Positions 1 through 8,164 of a stretch of 64,000 bases of DNA are shown piece after piece. The first letter of the stretch is position 1. Each line of letters starts with the position of its first letter. The stretch covers positions 44,533 to 108,532 of the forward strand of contig JAGNKE010000008.1 in assembly GCA_018000295.1 (NCBI GenBank). Direction: 5' to 3'. The DNA comes from Alphaproteobacteria bacterium. Its GTDB lineage: Bacteria; Pseudomonadota; Alphaproteobacteria; Micavibrionales; Micavibrionaceae. Position numbers and translations under genes: made by a program. The notes below the pieces were generated by a model. It was not told where the DNA came from. It saw only the letters and a program-made list of their open reading frames with translations, and did no database searches.

Positions 1-642
1 GAGGCGGCGAATTACCGCACAGTTAAAATCCCCTCCGATATGAACCTGCCGACCTATGTCAAGAACGGCAGCGAATTCGGGGAGTTCTACAAGGCGATGT
101 TCGATACGGTCGTAAAAAAGGAAAACATGAAGGCTGTGTTCCTTGAGTATGCGTGGAATATGGGCTGGTGCGACCCGTGCGCGGCCGATCCGATTCCCAA
201 CAACGACCTGCTGACGCTGGGCGCGTGGTGGATTAATACTCCGCCCGTGACCTCCAACTGGCAGAACCGGGGGATCGTTGCACCGCAAGCGGCGCCGCAG
301 GTCTATGTGACGCGGATGCACGTGCGTTACGATGCTGACCATTTTCCCGAAGACCTCGTTCTCAAGGAAACTGGCGATCAGGAGAATTTTCAGGGGCGCT
401 ATGTCTTGCAGCACCCCTGGACGGGATCGGTCAACTGTCCGCAGGGGCAGGAGTATCTGAGGAGTTTGCCTGCCCGGTTTGAAGAAGAAGCCAAAACCAT
501 GGCCATGCTGACCGGTTGGAATATCAACGATATCCGCAAAAAGATGCAGTATAACTGGCCGGATCCCATGCCTGGCCCCGGTCCCAGACCTCTGCCGGTC
601 GAGCCTCAGCCGTGGTGGGACGATATCTGGAAGAAGCAATAA
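1..642 (+). CDS. DUF2330-family protein, 3' fragment
   Basis: The reading frame is open from the first base of the window, so this is the C-terminal 213 residues of a longer protein whose start lies outside. An internal ATG at position 40 is probably not the start. The C-terminal part matches my memory of the DUF2330 family: a WCDPC motif, then a VTRMHVRYD stretch, an HFPEDLVL stretch and an ETGD..NFQGRYVL..PWTG block. DUF2330 proteins are secreted or envelope-associated and have no established biochemical role. The WCDPC cysteine pair looks structural or redox-capable, but this is inference. The tail is rich in proline and tryptophan. A hairpin terminator follows 25 bases after the stop. Confidence 0.75.
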   Translation, partial: EAANYRTVKIPSDMNLPTYVKNGSEFGEFYKAMFDTVVKKENMKAVFLEYAWNMGWCDPCAADPIPNNDLLTLGAWWINTPPVTSNWQNRGIVAPQAAPQVYVTRMHVRYDADHFPEDLVLKETGDQENFQGRYVLQHPWTGSVNCPQGQEYLRSLPARFEEEAKTMAMLTGWNINDIRKKMQYNWPDPMPGPGPRPLPVEPQPWWDDIWKKQ

Positions 643-667
643 TTTTTACTCCCTTGCTGAACGGGAG

Positions 668-696
668 GGGCTGGCCATGGGTCAGCCCTTCTTTTT
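668..696 (+). terminator. Rho-independent terminator of the DUF2330 gene
   Basis: A nine-base stem GGGCTGGCC pairs with GGTCAGCCC (one G-T wobble) around a three-base loop and is followed by TTCTTTTT. It sits 25 bases after the stop codon at 642. Confidence 0.75.
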
Positions 697-928
697 AAGC
701 ATTAGCATACGCGCGAATGCAGCCCTTGTATTGGAATGCTGCGTTAATTTTCGGGACTTTCTGCAAAATATGACCAAAGTCAAGGATAGAGGGATGCTTC
801 GCTCGTATTGGTTGGTTTCGGTGGGCTGTTTTCGTGGTAAAGTGCCGTGATTACAGGCAGGTTTGAGAACTCTCTTGATCTTGCGGCCCCAGAGGAATAA
901 GACAAGTCCCAGAAAAGGCAAAAGCTTC

Positions 929-2152
929 ATGGCTATCAATTACGATCAGGAATTCCAGCGCTGCGTTGATTCGGTCAAGAAGGAGGGGCGTTACCGCGTT
1001 TTTGCCACTATGGAGCGGATCGCCGGACGGTTTCCGCGGGCCAAGTACCATGCCCCGGACGGGTCGGTCAAAGAGATCACGGTCTGGTGCAGCAATGATT
1101 ATCTGGGCATGGGGCAGCACCCTGCTGTTTTAAAGGCCGCGCACGAAGCGCTTGACGCCTGTGGCGCCGGGGCAGGGGGGACGCGCAATATCTCCGGCAC
1201 GACGCGCTACCATGTTGAACTGGAAGCTTCCCTGGCCGATTTGCATCAAAAGGATGCCGCGCTTGTCTTTTCCTCGGGCTATGTGGCGAATCAGGGGGCT
1301 TTGGGGACTCTGGCCCGTCTGCTGCCCGATTTCGTGATTTTTTCGGACGAACTCAACCATGCCTCCATGATCCACGGGATGAAGGAAAGTAAGGCGGAGC
1401 GCAAGATCTTCCGGCATAACGATGTCGAACATCTTGAGGCGCTTTTGAAGTCTGTCGATCCCCAGCGGCCCAAGATGATCGCGTTCGAGTCGGTTTATTC
1501 CATGGAAGGCGATATCGCGCCGATCAAGGATATCTGCGATCTGGCGGAGAAGTACAACGCCATGACATATCTGGACGAGGTGCATGGCGTGGGGCTTTAC
1601 GGGCCGCGCGGCGGCGGAGTGGCTGAGCAGCTGGGCCTCATGGACCGAATCGACGTCATCGAGGGGACGTTCGGCAAAGCTTACGGGGCGATGGGCGGGT
1701 TTATCACCGGCAGTGCGCCGGTGGTGGATGCCGTGCGGTCCTATGCGTCGAGCTTTATTTTTACGACCAGCCTACCTCCGGCGGTTCTGGCGGCGGCGCT
1801 GGCGGCGGTGGAACATCTTAAGGTCTCTGATGTCGAGCGGATGCGGATGCGCCGGAATGTCGAGACCTTCAAGGATTTGCTGACACGGGCCGATCTCCCG
1901 TTCCTGCGCGGGGAGAGCCATATCGTGCCTCTGATTGTCGGGGAGCCGAATTGCTGCCGCGAGGTCAGCCAGATGTTGCTGAACGACTATAATATCTATG
2001 TCCAACCGATCAATTATCCGACTGTTCCGAAGGGGACGGAGCGTCTGCGCCTGACCGCTACTGCGGCGCATTCGCTGGAGGATGTGAGGTTTATGGCCGG
2101 GACACTGGAGCAGCTATGGAATAGCCATCATGCCCTGCGGGCGGTGGCTTAG
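929..2152 (+). CDS. hemA: 5-aminolevulinate synthase (ALAS)
   Basis: This enzyme condenses glycine with succinyl-CoA to 5-aminolevulinate using pyridoxal phosphate. It is the committed step of haem synthesis by the C4 (Shemin) route, which is typical of Alphaproteobacteria. The 407-residue product has the alpha-oxoamine synthase fold. Visible landmarks are CSNDYLGMG, the [12 protein letters not shown] block, the cofactor-binding [10 protein letters not shown], and [11 protein letters not shown] with the Schiff-base lysine at about residue 250. The length is usual for the family. The frame is open 22 codons further upstream, but those residues are basic and unlike the family. MAINYDQEF at 929 matches known ALAS starts and has AAAAGG about 10 bases upstream. 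It appears monocistronic, with a terminator 28 bases after the stop. Its product would need PLP, and pdxH lies 5 kb away. Confidence 0.96.
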   Translation: MAINYDQEFQRCVDSVKKEGRYRVFATMERIAGRFPRAKYHAPDGSVKEITVWCSNDYLGMGQHPAVLKAAHEALDACGAGAGGTRNISGTTRYHVELEASLADLHQKDAALVFSSGYVANQGALGTLARLLPDFVIFSDELNHASMIHGMKESKAERKIFRHNDVEHLEALLKSVDPQRPKMIAFESVYSMEGDIAPIKDICDLAEKYNAMTYLDEVHGVGLYGPRGGGVAEQLGLMDRIDVIEGTFGKAYGAMGGFITGSAPVVDAVRSYASSFIFTTSLPPAVLAAALAAVEHLKVSDVERMRMRRNVETFKDLLTRADLPFLRGESHIVPLIVGEPNCCREVSQMLLNDYNIYVQPINYPTVPKGTERLRLTATAAHSLEDVRFMAGTLEQLWNSHHALRAVA

Positions 2153-2180
2153 CGATTTCTTCTAAGGTTCCGTAAAAATT

Positions 2181-2207
2181 AAAAGGCGCCGGGAAAAGCG
2201 CCTTTTT
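2181..2207 (+). terminator. Rho-independent terminator, probably bidirectional
   Basis: The stem AAAAGGCGC pairs perfectly with GCGCCTTTT around an eight-base loop, followed by T-rich sequence. Read on the other strand the hairpin is also followed by T-rich sequence, so it can end both hemA and the convergent gene at 2231-2725. Confidence 0.8.
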
Positions 2208-2230
2208 AATATCAGGAGATCCGAAATTCG

Positions 2231-2725
2231 CTATCTGTGATAGTCGATTTCAATCAGTGATGGAACATCTTCTCCCGCTCTTTCAACAGCGGCTTTTACT
2301 GGGGGATGCGTTGCGTCTCCGCGCATTGATACGCGCTGGTAATCATGATTGCTGCCGCGGCTGCGGAATGCATCCAGAAGAGGTCTTTTTCCGTCGGGCT
2401 GAGATTGTGTCATGCTTGACATATCCAGAGCTTGCTCGGGGCCAAAATCCTCCACGGCAAAGGTGATCAGCGTGCCGTGCCCATCCAAAGTCTTTCCAAG
2501 TTCAATATTGTCCCCTGCGTGGCGGCGGAGTTTGTCCAGTAGGCTGAATTCACGGGTCGGGGTCACGTCGTGAACCCCGAATTTCGGGGGCTCAGCCTTT
2601 ATGGCGAAAAGGTTGCTCACTCGGGGGTCGTGGGTCTCGATCTGAACAACGTAATACCCCGTGTCGTGTGGTACGTATTCCGTCGGTTTTTTGTTTGCGG
2701 ATTTCGGATCGGCGACTTCGGACAT
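2231..2725 (-). CDS. Hypothetical protein, 164 residues
   Basis: I do not recognise a family. The product is hydrophilic with no signal peptide or membrane segment, begins with a Lys/Ser/Pro-rich stretch, and has a block around residues 20-80 (GYYVVQIETHDPRVSNLFAI and on) that looks like alternating beta strands. The start is supported by an AAAGGGGG sequence just upstream of the ATG on the minus strand. It converges on hemA and shares its terminator hairpin. The length, clean start signal and lack of a competing plus-strand gene support real coding. Confidence 0.6.
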   Translation of the reverse strand: MSEVADPKSANKKPTEYVPHDTGYYVVQIETHDPRVSNLFAIKAEPPKFGVHDVTPTREFSLLDKLRRHAGDNIELGKTLDGHGTLITFAVEDFGPEQALDMSSMTQSQPDGKRPLLDAFRSRGSNHDYQRVSMRGDATHPPVKAAVERAGEDVPSLIEIDYHR

Positions 2726-2842
2726 TTTAAACCCCCTTTTATTAACCGTATGGTCAAAAATTTCTGTTCAACTTGCACTTTTATTATTTGATATCAAGTT
2801 AGCACTATGCGTTTTTTTATGTCAACGGAAATGTTTCTTCCC

Positions 2843-2871
2843 TAAAAAAAATAAAAAGGGGCCAAAGCCCC
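2843..2871 (-). terminator. Rho-independent terminator of the YjfB-like gene
   Basis: On the minus strand GGGGC pairs with GCCCC around TTTG, followed immediately by TTTTTATTTTTTT. It sits about 23 bases after the stop of the gene at 2894-3067. Confidence 0.75.
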
Positions 2872-2893
2872 TCCAATTTTCAAATTTTTATAG

Positions 2894-3067
2894 TCATACC
2901 TTAATGTCCAAGCGGCTGCCCCGGCCGGATGTGGCGGTCACGGTCAGTGATTCCTCAAGAATTTTGGCGACCTGCTGAGCCTGCTGGGCATTCTGTTTAA
3001 TGACAGATAACGCCACATTTTGTCTGGCCATGGCGGTTTCAGCAGCAATTGCGGATGGGATGTCCAC
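2894..3067 (-). CDS. YjfB-like putative motility protein, 57 residues
   Basis: A small protein with a long amphipathic helix containing AETAMARQNVALSVIKQ and a C-terminal SGRGSRLDIKV tail. Short proteins of this layout are filed as YjfB-like 'putative motility proteins'; the biochemical role is unknown. The start is decided by the ribosome-binding site: an AAGGAG motif lies 7 bases before a GTG at 3067, giving MDIPSAIAAET. An ATG 12 codons upstream would place that motif inside the coding region and add a basic extension. The stop is followed by a strong terminator. No other motility gene is adjacent, so the name rests on the family resemblance only. Confidence 0.6.
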   Translation of the reverse strand: MDIPSAIAAETAMARQNVALSVIKQNAQQAQQVAKILEESLTVTATSGRGSRLDIKV

Positions 3068-3302
3068 AGTAAAACTCCTTTTTACCTTCTGTAACACTAC
3101 CATGATATTTATTAAAAATCGTTAATACGCCTTAAAAAACGGTTTTTTTTCTATTTTTTCCCCGTAAAAGTTGGGCATTATTTTCCATACGGCGTTGCCG
3201 GAACCCCTGATTAGTCGTAAGATTCCGGTGTTTCTTCAGTTCAGACCCGTTTTTCATGGGATTTTACCAGTGGCGTCAGGCATGGATACACGGCAGATCA
3301 TC

Positions 3303-3713
3303 ATGAGCTATACCGTTCCCCCCAGCACGGACGATCTGCAAGCTCTGTCGCAGGCGATTTTCGAGGATCTGCCGGAGGAGTTGCTTGAATTCTGCGAAGA
3401 ATTGCAAATCCTGATTGAGGAGATCGTGGACGAGGCGACGGAAATCGAGCTTGAACTTCAGGATCCTTACGATCTTCTGGCTCTTTATAAGAACGGTAAG
3501 GAAATTTCGCCCGGGGTAGAGAGAAAAAGCGCGGAAGAGGCGGATAGCCTCGTCCTTTACCGCCGCGCTATTCTGGATATGTGGTGTGAGACGTGCGAGG
3601 ATTTTTCGAAGCTTTTGCGTCAAATCATGATTGAGGAGCTGGGGCGGCGGTTCGGTTTTTCCGATTCTGAGATCGGGGAAATGTCCAAAAGGCATTATCA
3701 GGGGCTTTTATGA
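3303..3713 (+). CDS. Zincin-like metallopeptidase family (PF06262) protein, catalytic motif lost
   Basis: The protein follows the small PF06262 zincin-like family along its whole length: an acidic N-terminal helix with FEDLPEELLEF, a DPYDLLALY segment, LVLYRRAILDMWCET, then the helix that normally carries HExxH. Here that helix reads IEELGRRFGFSD where active members have HEIxHHFG. The first histidine is glutamate and the second is arginine, so both zinc-binding histidines are gone while the glutamate and surrounding residues are kept. It is probably catalytically dead. The start is uncertain: ATG at 3303 gives MSYTVPPST, ATG at 3282 adds seven residues, and neither has a strong ribosome-binding site. 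The stop overlaps an ATG at 3710 of the next reading frame. Confidence 0.7.
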   Translation: MSYTVPPSTDDLQALSQAIFEDLPEELLEFCEELQILIEEIVDEATEIELELQDPYDLLALYKNGKEISPGVERKSAEEADSLVLYRRAILDMWCETCEDFSKLLRQIMIEELGRRFGFSDSEIGEMSKRHYQGLL

Positions 3714-3826
3714 GCGGTTCGTTCGGGACGGAGGGCAATAAAAATGCACAGGAAACTAGGCAGGGGCTTTTTTTCTGTGCTAAAGTGGGTTGTTGTAAGG
3801 GTAAACTCTATTCAGGGTCGGACGTT

Positions 3827-4891
3827 TTGATCCATTTCATACGAACATATGTGCTTGCCTTCCTTATCCTGCTTTATGCGCCTGTTGCGTATGCCGGGCC
3901 TGCGCCGGCCATCCCTGCGACCTGCGATACCAATTTCTGGGACGTTCTGCGGGCCCGTGCGTGGGAAGAGGCTAACCGCGAAATCACCCAGAACCAGAAT
4001 CTCATTGCCAAGCCCGACAGCGTTCTTTCCTATATATGTTTTGACAGCTATATGGAGAATCTTGCCCGGTATTCGGAAAACGGGGGGCCGGAGGATCCTG
4101 ACGGGACTGGCGGTATTTTTTACGATCTTTATGTGCTTCTCCGCCGCATTCCCGGGAGTATTGACCCGGCCCTGACTGACGGGCTGGACATGAACAGCGT
4201 TCTTGAAATTCTCATTCTTGACTCGCTTGAGGATGGGGTGTCTGTGCTTTCTATAGCTGATGCCGGAGGCGCTACGGCTGCGGTTTGCGGGCGTGACCAA
4301 TACCGGGCCGATAATTTCGATCATACTCTGCTCGGTGGACGATCTGGAATCGGCGGTGGTCTGGGCAGCAGCATCGGCGATAACGCCTATTCCTGCAACC
4401 GGATGCGGCAGGTCTGGGAGGCGGCCAAATGTTATAACTTCCAGACCCGCGCTCATGACGGTTTCTTTAATTTTGACCAGTACCGTGCACGCGAGGCTGC
4501 TGACCGTGATTATCGCGAGTTGCCAACCGAATGTACGAATCTTGATACAGATCTAGCGCACGTGATCTGTAACTATATTATCCACGGCACTCCGCCCAAT
4601 ATTCTTGGCAGTGCCGGCTGGCCATGGGTTGGTGGGGCGCCGACGGCTTGGGGGACAGCTTTTCCTGCCGCCAATCCGGCTCCGGGGGCAGCGGGGGGTG
4701 CAGACAGTACTCTTTCTTATTTTAATCTTCTTGACCCGACGGCTTGTGCTTCTCTGACTCCCGTTAAGACGGGGTTGATTGTGACGCGGCCTAATTCCGG
4801 AACGAGTTATACTGACGCTGTCTGCACGGCTCCGGGATGCTGGTATCAGCCGGGCGGTAGCGTGGCGGCTGCGGGTACCTGCAATCCCTGA
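3827..4891 (+). CDS. Secreted hypothetical protein, cysteine-containing
   Basis: I do not recognise a family. The chosen TTG start gives an ordinary signal peptide: a short basic region, a hydrophobic core (YVLAFLILLYAPV), and a likely cleavage after AYA. The mature part (about 330 residues) has scattered cysteines that could form disulfides, a glycine-rich loop (GGRSGIGGGLGSS), and a C-terminal low-complexity Gly/Ala/Pro stretch ending in CTAPGCWY and CNP. The frame is also open from an ATG at 3710 that overlaps the preceding stop. The 39 residues it would add are unlike secreted N-termini, but coupling from that ATG cannot be excluded. It converges on htpG with only five bases between stops. 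Confidence 0.65.
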   Translation: MIHFIRTYVLAFLILLYAPVAYAGPAPAIPATCDTNFWDVLRARAWEEANREITQNQNLIAKPDSVLSYICFDSYMENLARYSENGGPEDPDGTGGIFYDLYVLLRRIPGSIDPALTDGLDMNSVLEILILDSLEDGVSVLSIADAGGATAAVCGRDQYRADNFDHTLLGGRSGIGGGLGSSIGDNAYSCNRMRQVWEAAKCYNFQTRAHDGFFNFDQYRAREAADRDYRELPTECTNLDTDLAHVICNYIIHGTPPNILGSAGWPWVGGAPTAWGTAFPAANPAPGAAGGADSTLSYFNLLDPTACASLTPVKTGLIVTRPNSGTSYTDAVCTAPGCWYQPGGSVAAAGTCNP

Positions 4892-4896
4892 TTTCC

Positions 4897-6867
4897 CTAT
4901 TTTTCCTTTAATGCCTTTAGCATGATTTCCGACATCCGGCGGGCGAAGGCGCTTGGGTCGTCGAGCGGTTCGCTCTGGAGAATGATGGCCTGATCGAGAA
5001 GGAGGTTCGCTGATTCTGTTATGTCTTCTCCCCGCTCGGCCATGGAGGCGATCCTAAGGATCAGCGGGTGGCGTGGGTTGATTTCAAGAACGGGCTTCGT
5101 GCTGCTTTCATATTTCTGGTGGATTTTCAGGACGCGCTCCATGTGCATATCCACGCTGTTGTCGGCGGCGACGAGGCAGACGGGCGAATCGGTCAGGCGC
5201 TGGGATTTCCTGATATTCTGGACCTTGCCCTGAAGGATATCGGCCAGACGGACGATGAGGCCGCCAATGTTGGCCTGCTCGTGTTCTCCAACTTCAGATT
5301 CCGGGGTTTTGTCCTCGCCTGATTCGTCTTTGTGGAAGCTGTCGAGATTGATGCTGCCCTTGGTAATGGATTTGAAGGGCTTGCCGGCGTAATCCAGTAC
5401 TTTCTGGAGCCAGAAATCGTCCACAGTATCTGTCAAGAAGAGCACTTCGAGGCCACGGGCGCGGAATCCCTCCAGTTGCGGGCTGTTGCGGAGGCTGGAG
5501 AGGGATTCTCCGGTGATAAAGAAAATCTTGTCCTGGCCGTCTTTCATGCGGGAGACGTAATCCTCCAGGCTGATCAGTTTTTCGCCGCCATCGTGGGAAC
5601 TGAAAAATCGGCAGACTTTCAACAGTTCCATGCGGTGCTCGGGTGCATCGTAGAGGCCTTCCTTGAGCACGGCGCCGAACTGACCCCAGAAACTCAGGAA
5701 GGTGGGGGCGTCATCGCGGGAGAGCTTATCGAGGTCGGAGAGAATCTTTTTGGCCACGACGCTGCGGATTTTGCTGACGACCGGGTTGAATTGCAGGCTT
5801 TCGCGGCTGATGTTCAGCGGCAAATCCTCGCTGTCCACTATGCCGCGCACGAAGCGCAGCCACGGGTACATGAGGGTGTTCACATCCTCCGAGATAAACA
5901 CTCGGCGGACATAAAGTTTGACGAAGTGGCGGCGAGAAGGATCGAACAGATCCCACGGGCGCAGGGTCGGGATGTAGAGCAGGCCGGTGAATTCGATCTT
6001 GCCTTCGGCCTTCCAGTGGGCAGTCATCAGCGGTTCGTCGAAGCCGCCCGTAAGATGGCGGTAGAATTCGGTGTATTGCTCCGCGCTGATTTCTGATTTC
6101 GGACGCATCCAAAGGGCGGAGGCGGCGTTCAGTTTTTCCGATTCGCTGTGCTTTGTTTCGTGGGGGGTGCCGAGAAAGATCGGGACGCTGATATGGTCCG
6201 AGTACATTTTCACGGTCATCTTTATTTTTTCATCGAGCAGGAAGTCGCAGGCTTGGTCCTTCAGGTCGAGCTTGATCGTGGTGCCGCGTTCGCCGTCGAG
6301 CCATCGGGCGTGTTCTTCATCCGCTATGGTTACGGTGAAGCCCGCTCGCCCGTCTGATTCCCAAAGCCAGGCCTCTTTCTCCCCGGCCTTGCGGCTGACG
6401 ACGCGGATGCGGTGGGCGACCATGAATCCCGCGTAAAAACCTACACCGAACTGACCGATCAATTTGAGTTTATCCGCACCCCCCTGTTCCTTCATTTGCT
6501 GCATGAGGGCTGCCGTTCCGGATTTGGCGATGGTCCCAAGGTTTTCCGTCAATTCATCCGCATTCATGCCGATGCCGTTGTCGATAACGGTCAGGGTGCG
6601 GTCCTTCGTGTCCTTGAAGACGTGGATTCTAAAATCCGGATTGTCCTTAATGAGGTTTGGATTGGTGATCGAATCATAACGCAGACGGTCACAGGCATCG
6701 GCGGCGTTCGAGATCAGCTCGCGCAGGAAGACGTCGTGATTCGTGTAGAGTGCGTTGGCCACTATATCGAGCAGACGCGAGACGTCCGCGCTGAAGGATT
6801 TTGCGTTTTCCGGAGGGGCGGGAGGGGGCGTTTGCCCCTGTTCCTTATTATTCGCTTTTGCGTTCAT
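4897..6867 (-). CDS. htpG: Molecular chaperone HtpG (Hsp90 family)
   Basis: Cytosolic ATP-dependent dimeric chaperone. The 656-residue product has the full Hsp90 layout: an N-terminal GHKL ATPase with ELISNAADACDRLR, DNGIGM and GQFGVGFY, a middle domain with GIVDSEDLPLNISRE, and a C-terminal dimerisation domain. Bacterial HtpG is usually 620-650 residues. The extra length is a short Gln/Pro-rich N-terminal leader (residues 1-25) before the conserved FSADVSRLLDIV. There is no strong ribosome-binding site in front of the ATG. pdxH ends 33 bases upstream on the same strand, so the two may be co-transcribed. Confidence 0.97.
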   Translation of the reverse strand: MNAKANNKEQGQTPPPAPPENAKSFSADVSRLLDIVANALYTNHDVFLRELISNAADACDRLRYDSITNPNLIKDNPDFRIHVFKDTKDRTLTVIDNGIGMNADELTENLGTIAKSGTAALMQQMKEQGGADKLKLIGQFGVGFYAGFMVAHRIRVVSRKAGEKEAWLWESDGRAGFTVTIADEEHARWLDGERGTTIKLDLKDQACDFLLDEKIKMTVKMYSDHISVPIFLGTPHETKHSESEKLNAASALWMRPKSEISAEQYTEFYRHLTGGFDEPLMTAHWKAEGKIEFTGLLYIPTLRPWDLFDPSRRHFVKLYVRRVFISEDVNTLMYPWLRFVRGIVDSEDLPLNISRESLQFNPVVSKIRSVVAKKILSDLDKLSRDDAPTFLSFWGQFGAVLKEGLYDAPEHRMELLKVCRFFSSHDGGEKLISLEDYVSRMKDGQDKIFFITGESLSSLRNSPQLEGFRARGLEVLFLTDTVDDFWLQKVLDYAGKPFKSITKGSINLDSFHKDESGEDKTPESEVGEHEQANIGGLIVRLADILQGKVQNIRKSQRLTDSPVCLVAADNSVDMHMERVLKIHQKYESSTKPVLEINPRHPLILRIASMAERGEDITESANLLLDQAIILQSEPLDDPSAFARRMSEIMLKALKEK

Positions 6868-6899
6868 AGGTCTCTATATGGCCCTGTTTTCCAAGAGAA

Positions 6900-7505
6900 T
6901 CAAGGGTAAAGACGCTGGATGGCCCAGAGGCCGTCCGCCGTCCTGCGATACTGGAAACGGTCATGGAGGCGGTCGGGGTGGCTCCACCAGAATTCTATGG
7001 TGTCCGGTTTCAGGATATATCCGACCCAATAAGGTGGGCGGGGGACTGATTCGCCTTTAGGGTATTTTTTTACGTAATTCCCAAATTTATCTTCCAAAAT
7101 ATTGCGGCTTTCGAGCGGGTGGGACTGGTTGGAGGCCCAGGCGCCGATTTGCCTGTCATAGGGGCGGGTGGCGAAATATTCGTCGGTTTCGCCGTCCGGC
7201 GCCTTTTCCACTGTGCCCTCGATGCAGACCTGCCGATGCAGGGATTTCCAGTGAAAGCAGAGGGCGGCGCGGGGGTTTTCAGCCAGATGGTGGCCCTTGA
7301 AGCTTTGTTCGTTGCTGTGAAATTTAAAGCCGCGCTCGTCGGCCTGTTTGAGCAGAACCATACGAACCCGCGGCGCCCCGGCTTCGTTTGCTGTGGCCAG
7401 TGCCATGGTGTCCGGGTCGTTGGGTTCGCTGTTTTGAGCCTCTTCATACCATTTATGAAAAAAAAGCAAAGGGTTGGAAGGGAGGGTGTCTTTTTCCATG
7501 TCCAT
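6900..7505 (-). CDS. pdxH: Pyridoxamine 5'-phosphate oxidase
   Basis: FMN-dependent oxidase that makes pyridoxal 5'-phosphate from pyridoxine or pyridoxamine phosphate. The 201-residue product shows the family signatures in order: NPLLFFHKWYEEA at the N-terminus, MALATANEAGAPRVRMVLLK, FKFHSNEQSFKG, ALCFHWKSLHRQVCIEG, RQIGAWASNQS, and the C-terminal FWWSHPDRLHDR with RLYP at the very end. The frame is open 13 codons further upstream, but ATG at 7505 gives the normal length and has AGAAAG eight bases before it. It lies upstream of htpG on the same strand. Confidence 0.95.
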   Translation of the reverse strand: MDMEKDTLPSNPLLFFHKWYEEAQNSEPNDPDTMALATANEAGAPRVRMVLLKQADERGFKFHSNEQSFKGHHLAENPRAALCFHWKSLHRQVCIEGTVEKAPDGETDEYFATRPYDRQIGAWASNQSHPLESRNILEDKFGNYVKKYPKGESVPRPPYWVGYILKPDTIEFWWSHPDRLHDRFQYRRTADGLWAIQRLYP

Positions 7506-7622
7506 AAAAATTCTTTCTGTGCGAAGAGTTTTTGTTTTATACACGTAGCATTGTCATGCCGTGATACAAACGGCTATAGTTAGTGACTTACGTTTTTAAT
7601 GCAGATGCAAAGGTATAAGTGG

Positions 7623-8099
7623 ATGAAAAAAATAGCACTTGTGGGCATGGTCCTCTCTTCAATGGCTCTGACGGCCTGCGAAACCCTCGATACGACGGGT
7701 AACAAGCAGCTTATCGGAACGGGCAGCGGCGCCATTATCGGCGGTATTCTCGGCTCCAAGATCGGTGACGGATCCGGGCAGCTCTGGGCGACCGGCGCGG
7801 GTGCGCTTGTGGGCGCCCTGCTCGGTAGCGAGATCGGTAAGTCTCTGGACAAGGCTGACCAAGGGTATGCGTCTCAGGCGAATTACGAGGCGACGAGCGC
7901 CCCGATCGGGGAGCCTGTGTCGTGGAGCAACCCCCAGAGCGGTAACCACGGTACGGTGATTCCGACCCGTGAGGGAACCAGCGCCAGCGGTAATTACTGC
8001 CGTGAGTTCCAGCAGACGATCTATGTCGGCGGACGCGAAGAGTCAGCCTATGGTGTGGCCTGCCAGCAGCCGGATGGAACCTGGAAGATCGTGCAGTAG
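7623..8099 (+). CDS. Glycine-zipper 2TM lipoprotein (surface-antigen-like)
   Basis: Outer-membrane-associated lipoprotein family related to 17-kDa antigen and glycine-zipper 2TM proteins. The ATG at 7623 gives a lipoprotein signal peptide with an LTAC lipobox, so the mature protein starts at cysteine 19 or so. Residues about 35-75 form two glycine-zipper helices (GTGSGAIIGGILGSKIG and ATGAGALVGALLGSEIG). The C-terminal half is a small beta domain with YCREFQQTIYVGGREESAYG and GTWKIV, typical of the RT0821/Lpp0805-type surface proteins. An ATG eight codons upstream is in frame but would spoil the signal peptide. A terminator follows. Its precise function is unknown; roles in envelope integrity are proposed for relatives. 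Confidence 0.85.
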   Translation: MKKIALVGMVLSSMALTACETLDTTGNKQLIGTGSGAIIGGILGSKIGDGSGQLWATGAGALVGALLGSEIGKSLDKADQGYASQANYEATSAPIGEPVSWSNPQSGNHGTVIPTREGTSASGNYCREFQQTIYVGGREESAYGVACQQPDGTWKIVQ

Positions 8100-8122
8100 C
8101 TCCTATTTTTAAGAGTTTTACG

Positions 8123-8150
8123 AAGGGCCGCAGTGTCACGCGGCCTTTCT
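8123..8150 (+). terminator. Hairpin terminator between convergent genes
   Basis: AAGGGCCGC pairs with GCGGCCTTT (one G-T wobble) around eight bases, then TCTCATTTT. It lies between the lipoprotein stop and the convergent gene at 8165. The downstream T-run is interrupted. Confidence 0.55.
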
Positions 8151-8164
8151 CATTTTGAGCTTTG

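Noticed and set aside
682..1120. Minus-strand frames overlapping the hemA start
   Set aside because: They overlap the hemA leader and coding region, have Arg/Leu-rich composition and no ribosome-binding site.
5332..6909. Long plus-strand frames antisense to htpG
   Set aside because: They are complementary shadows of the htpG codons in a GC-rich gene; the htpG protein is fully conserved.
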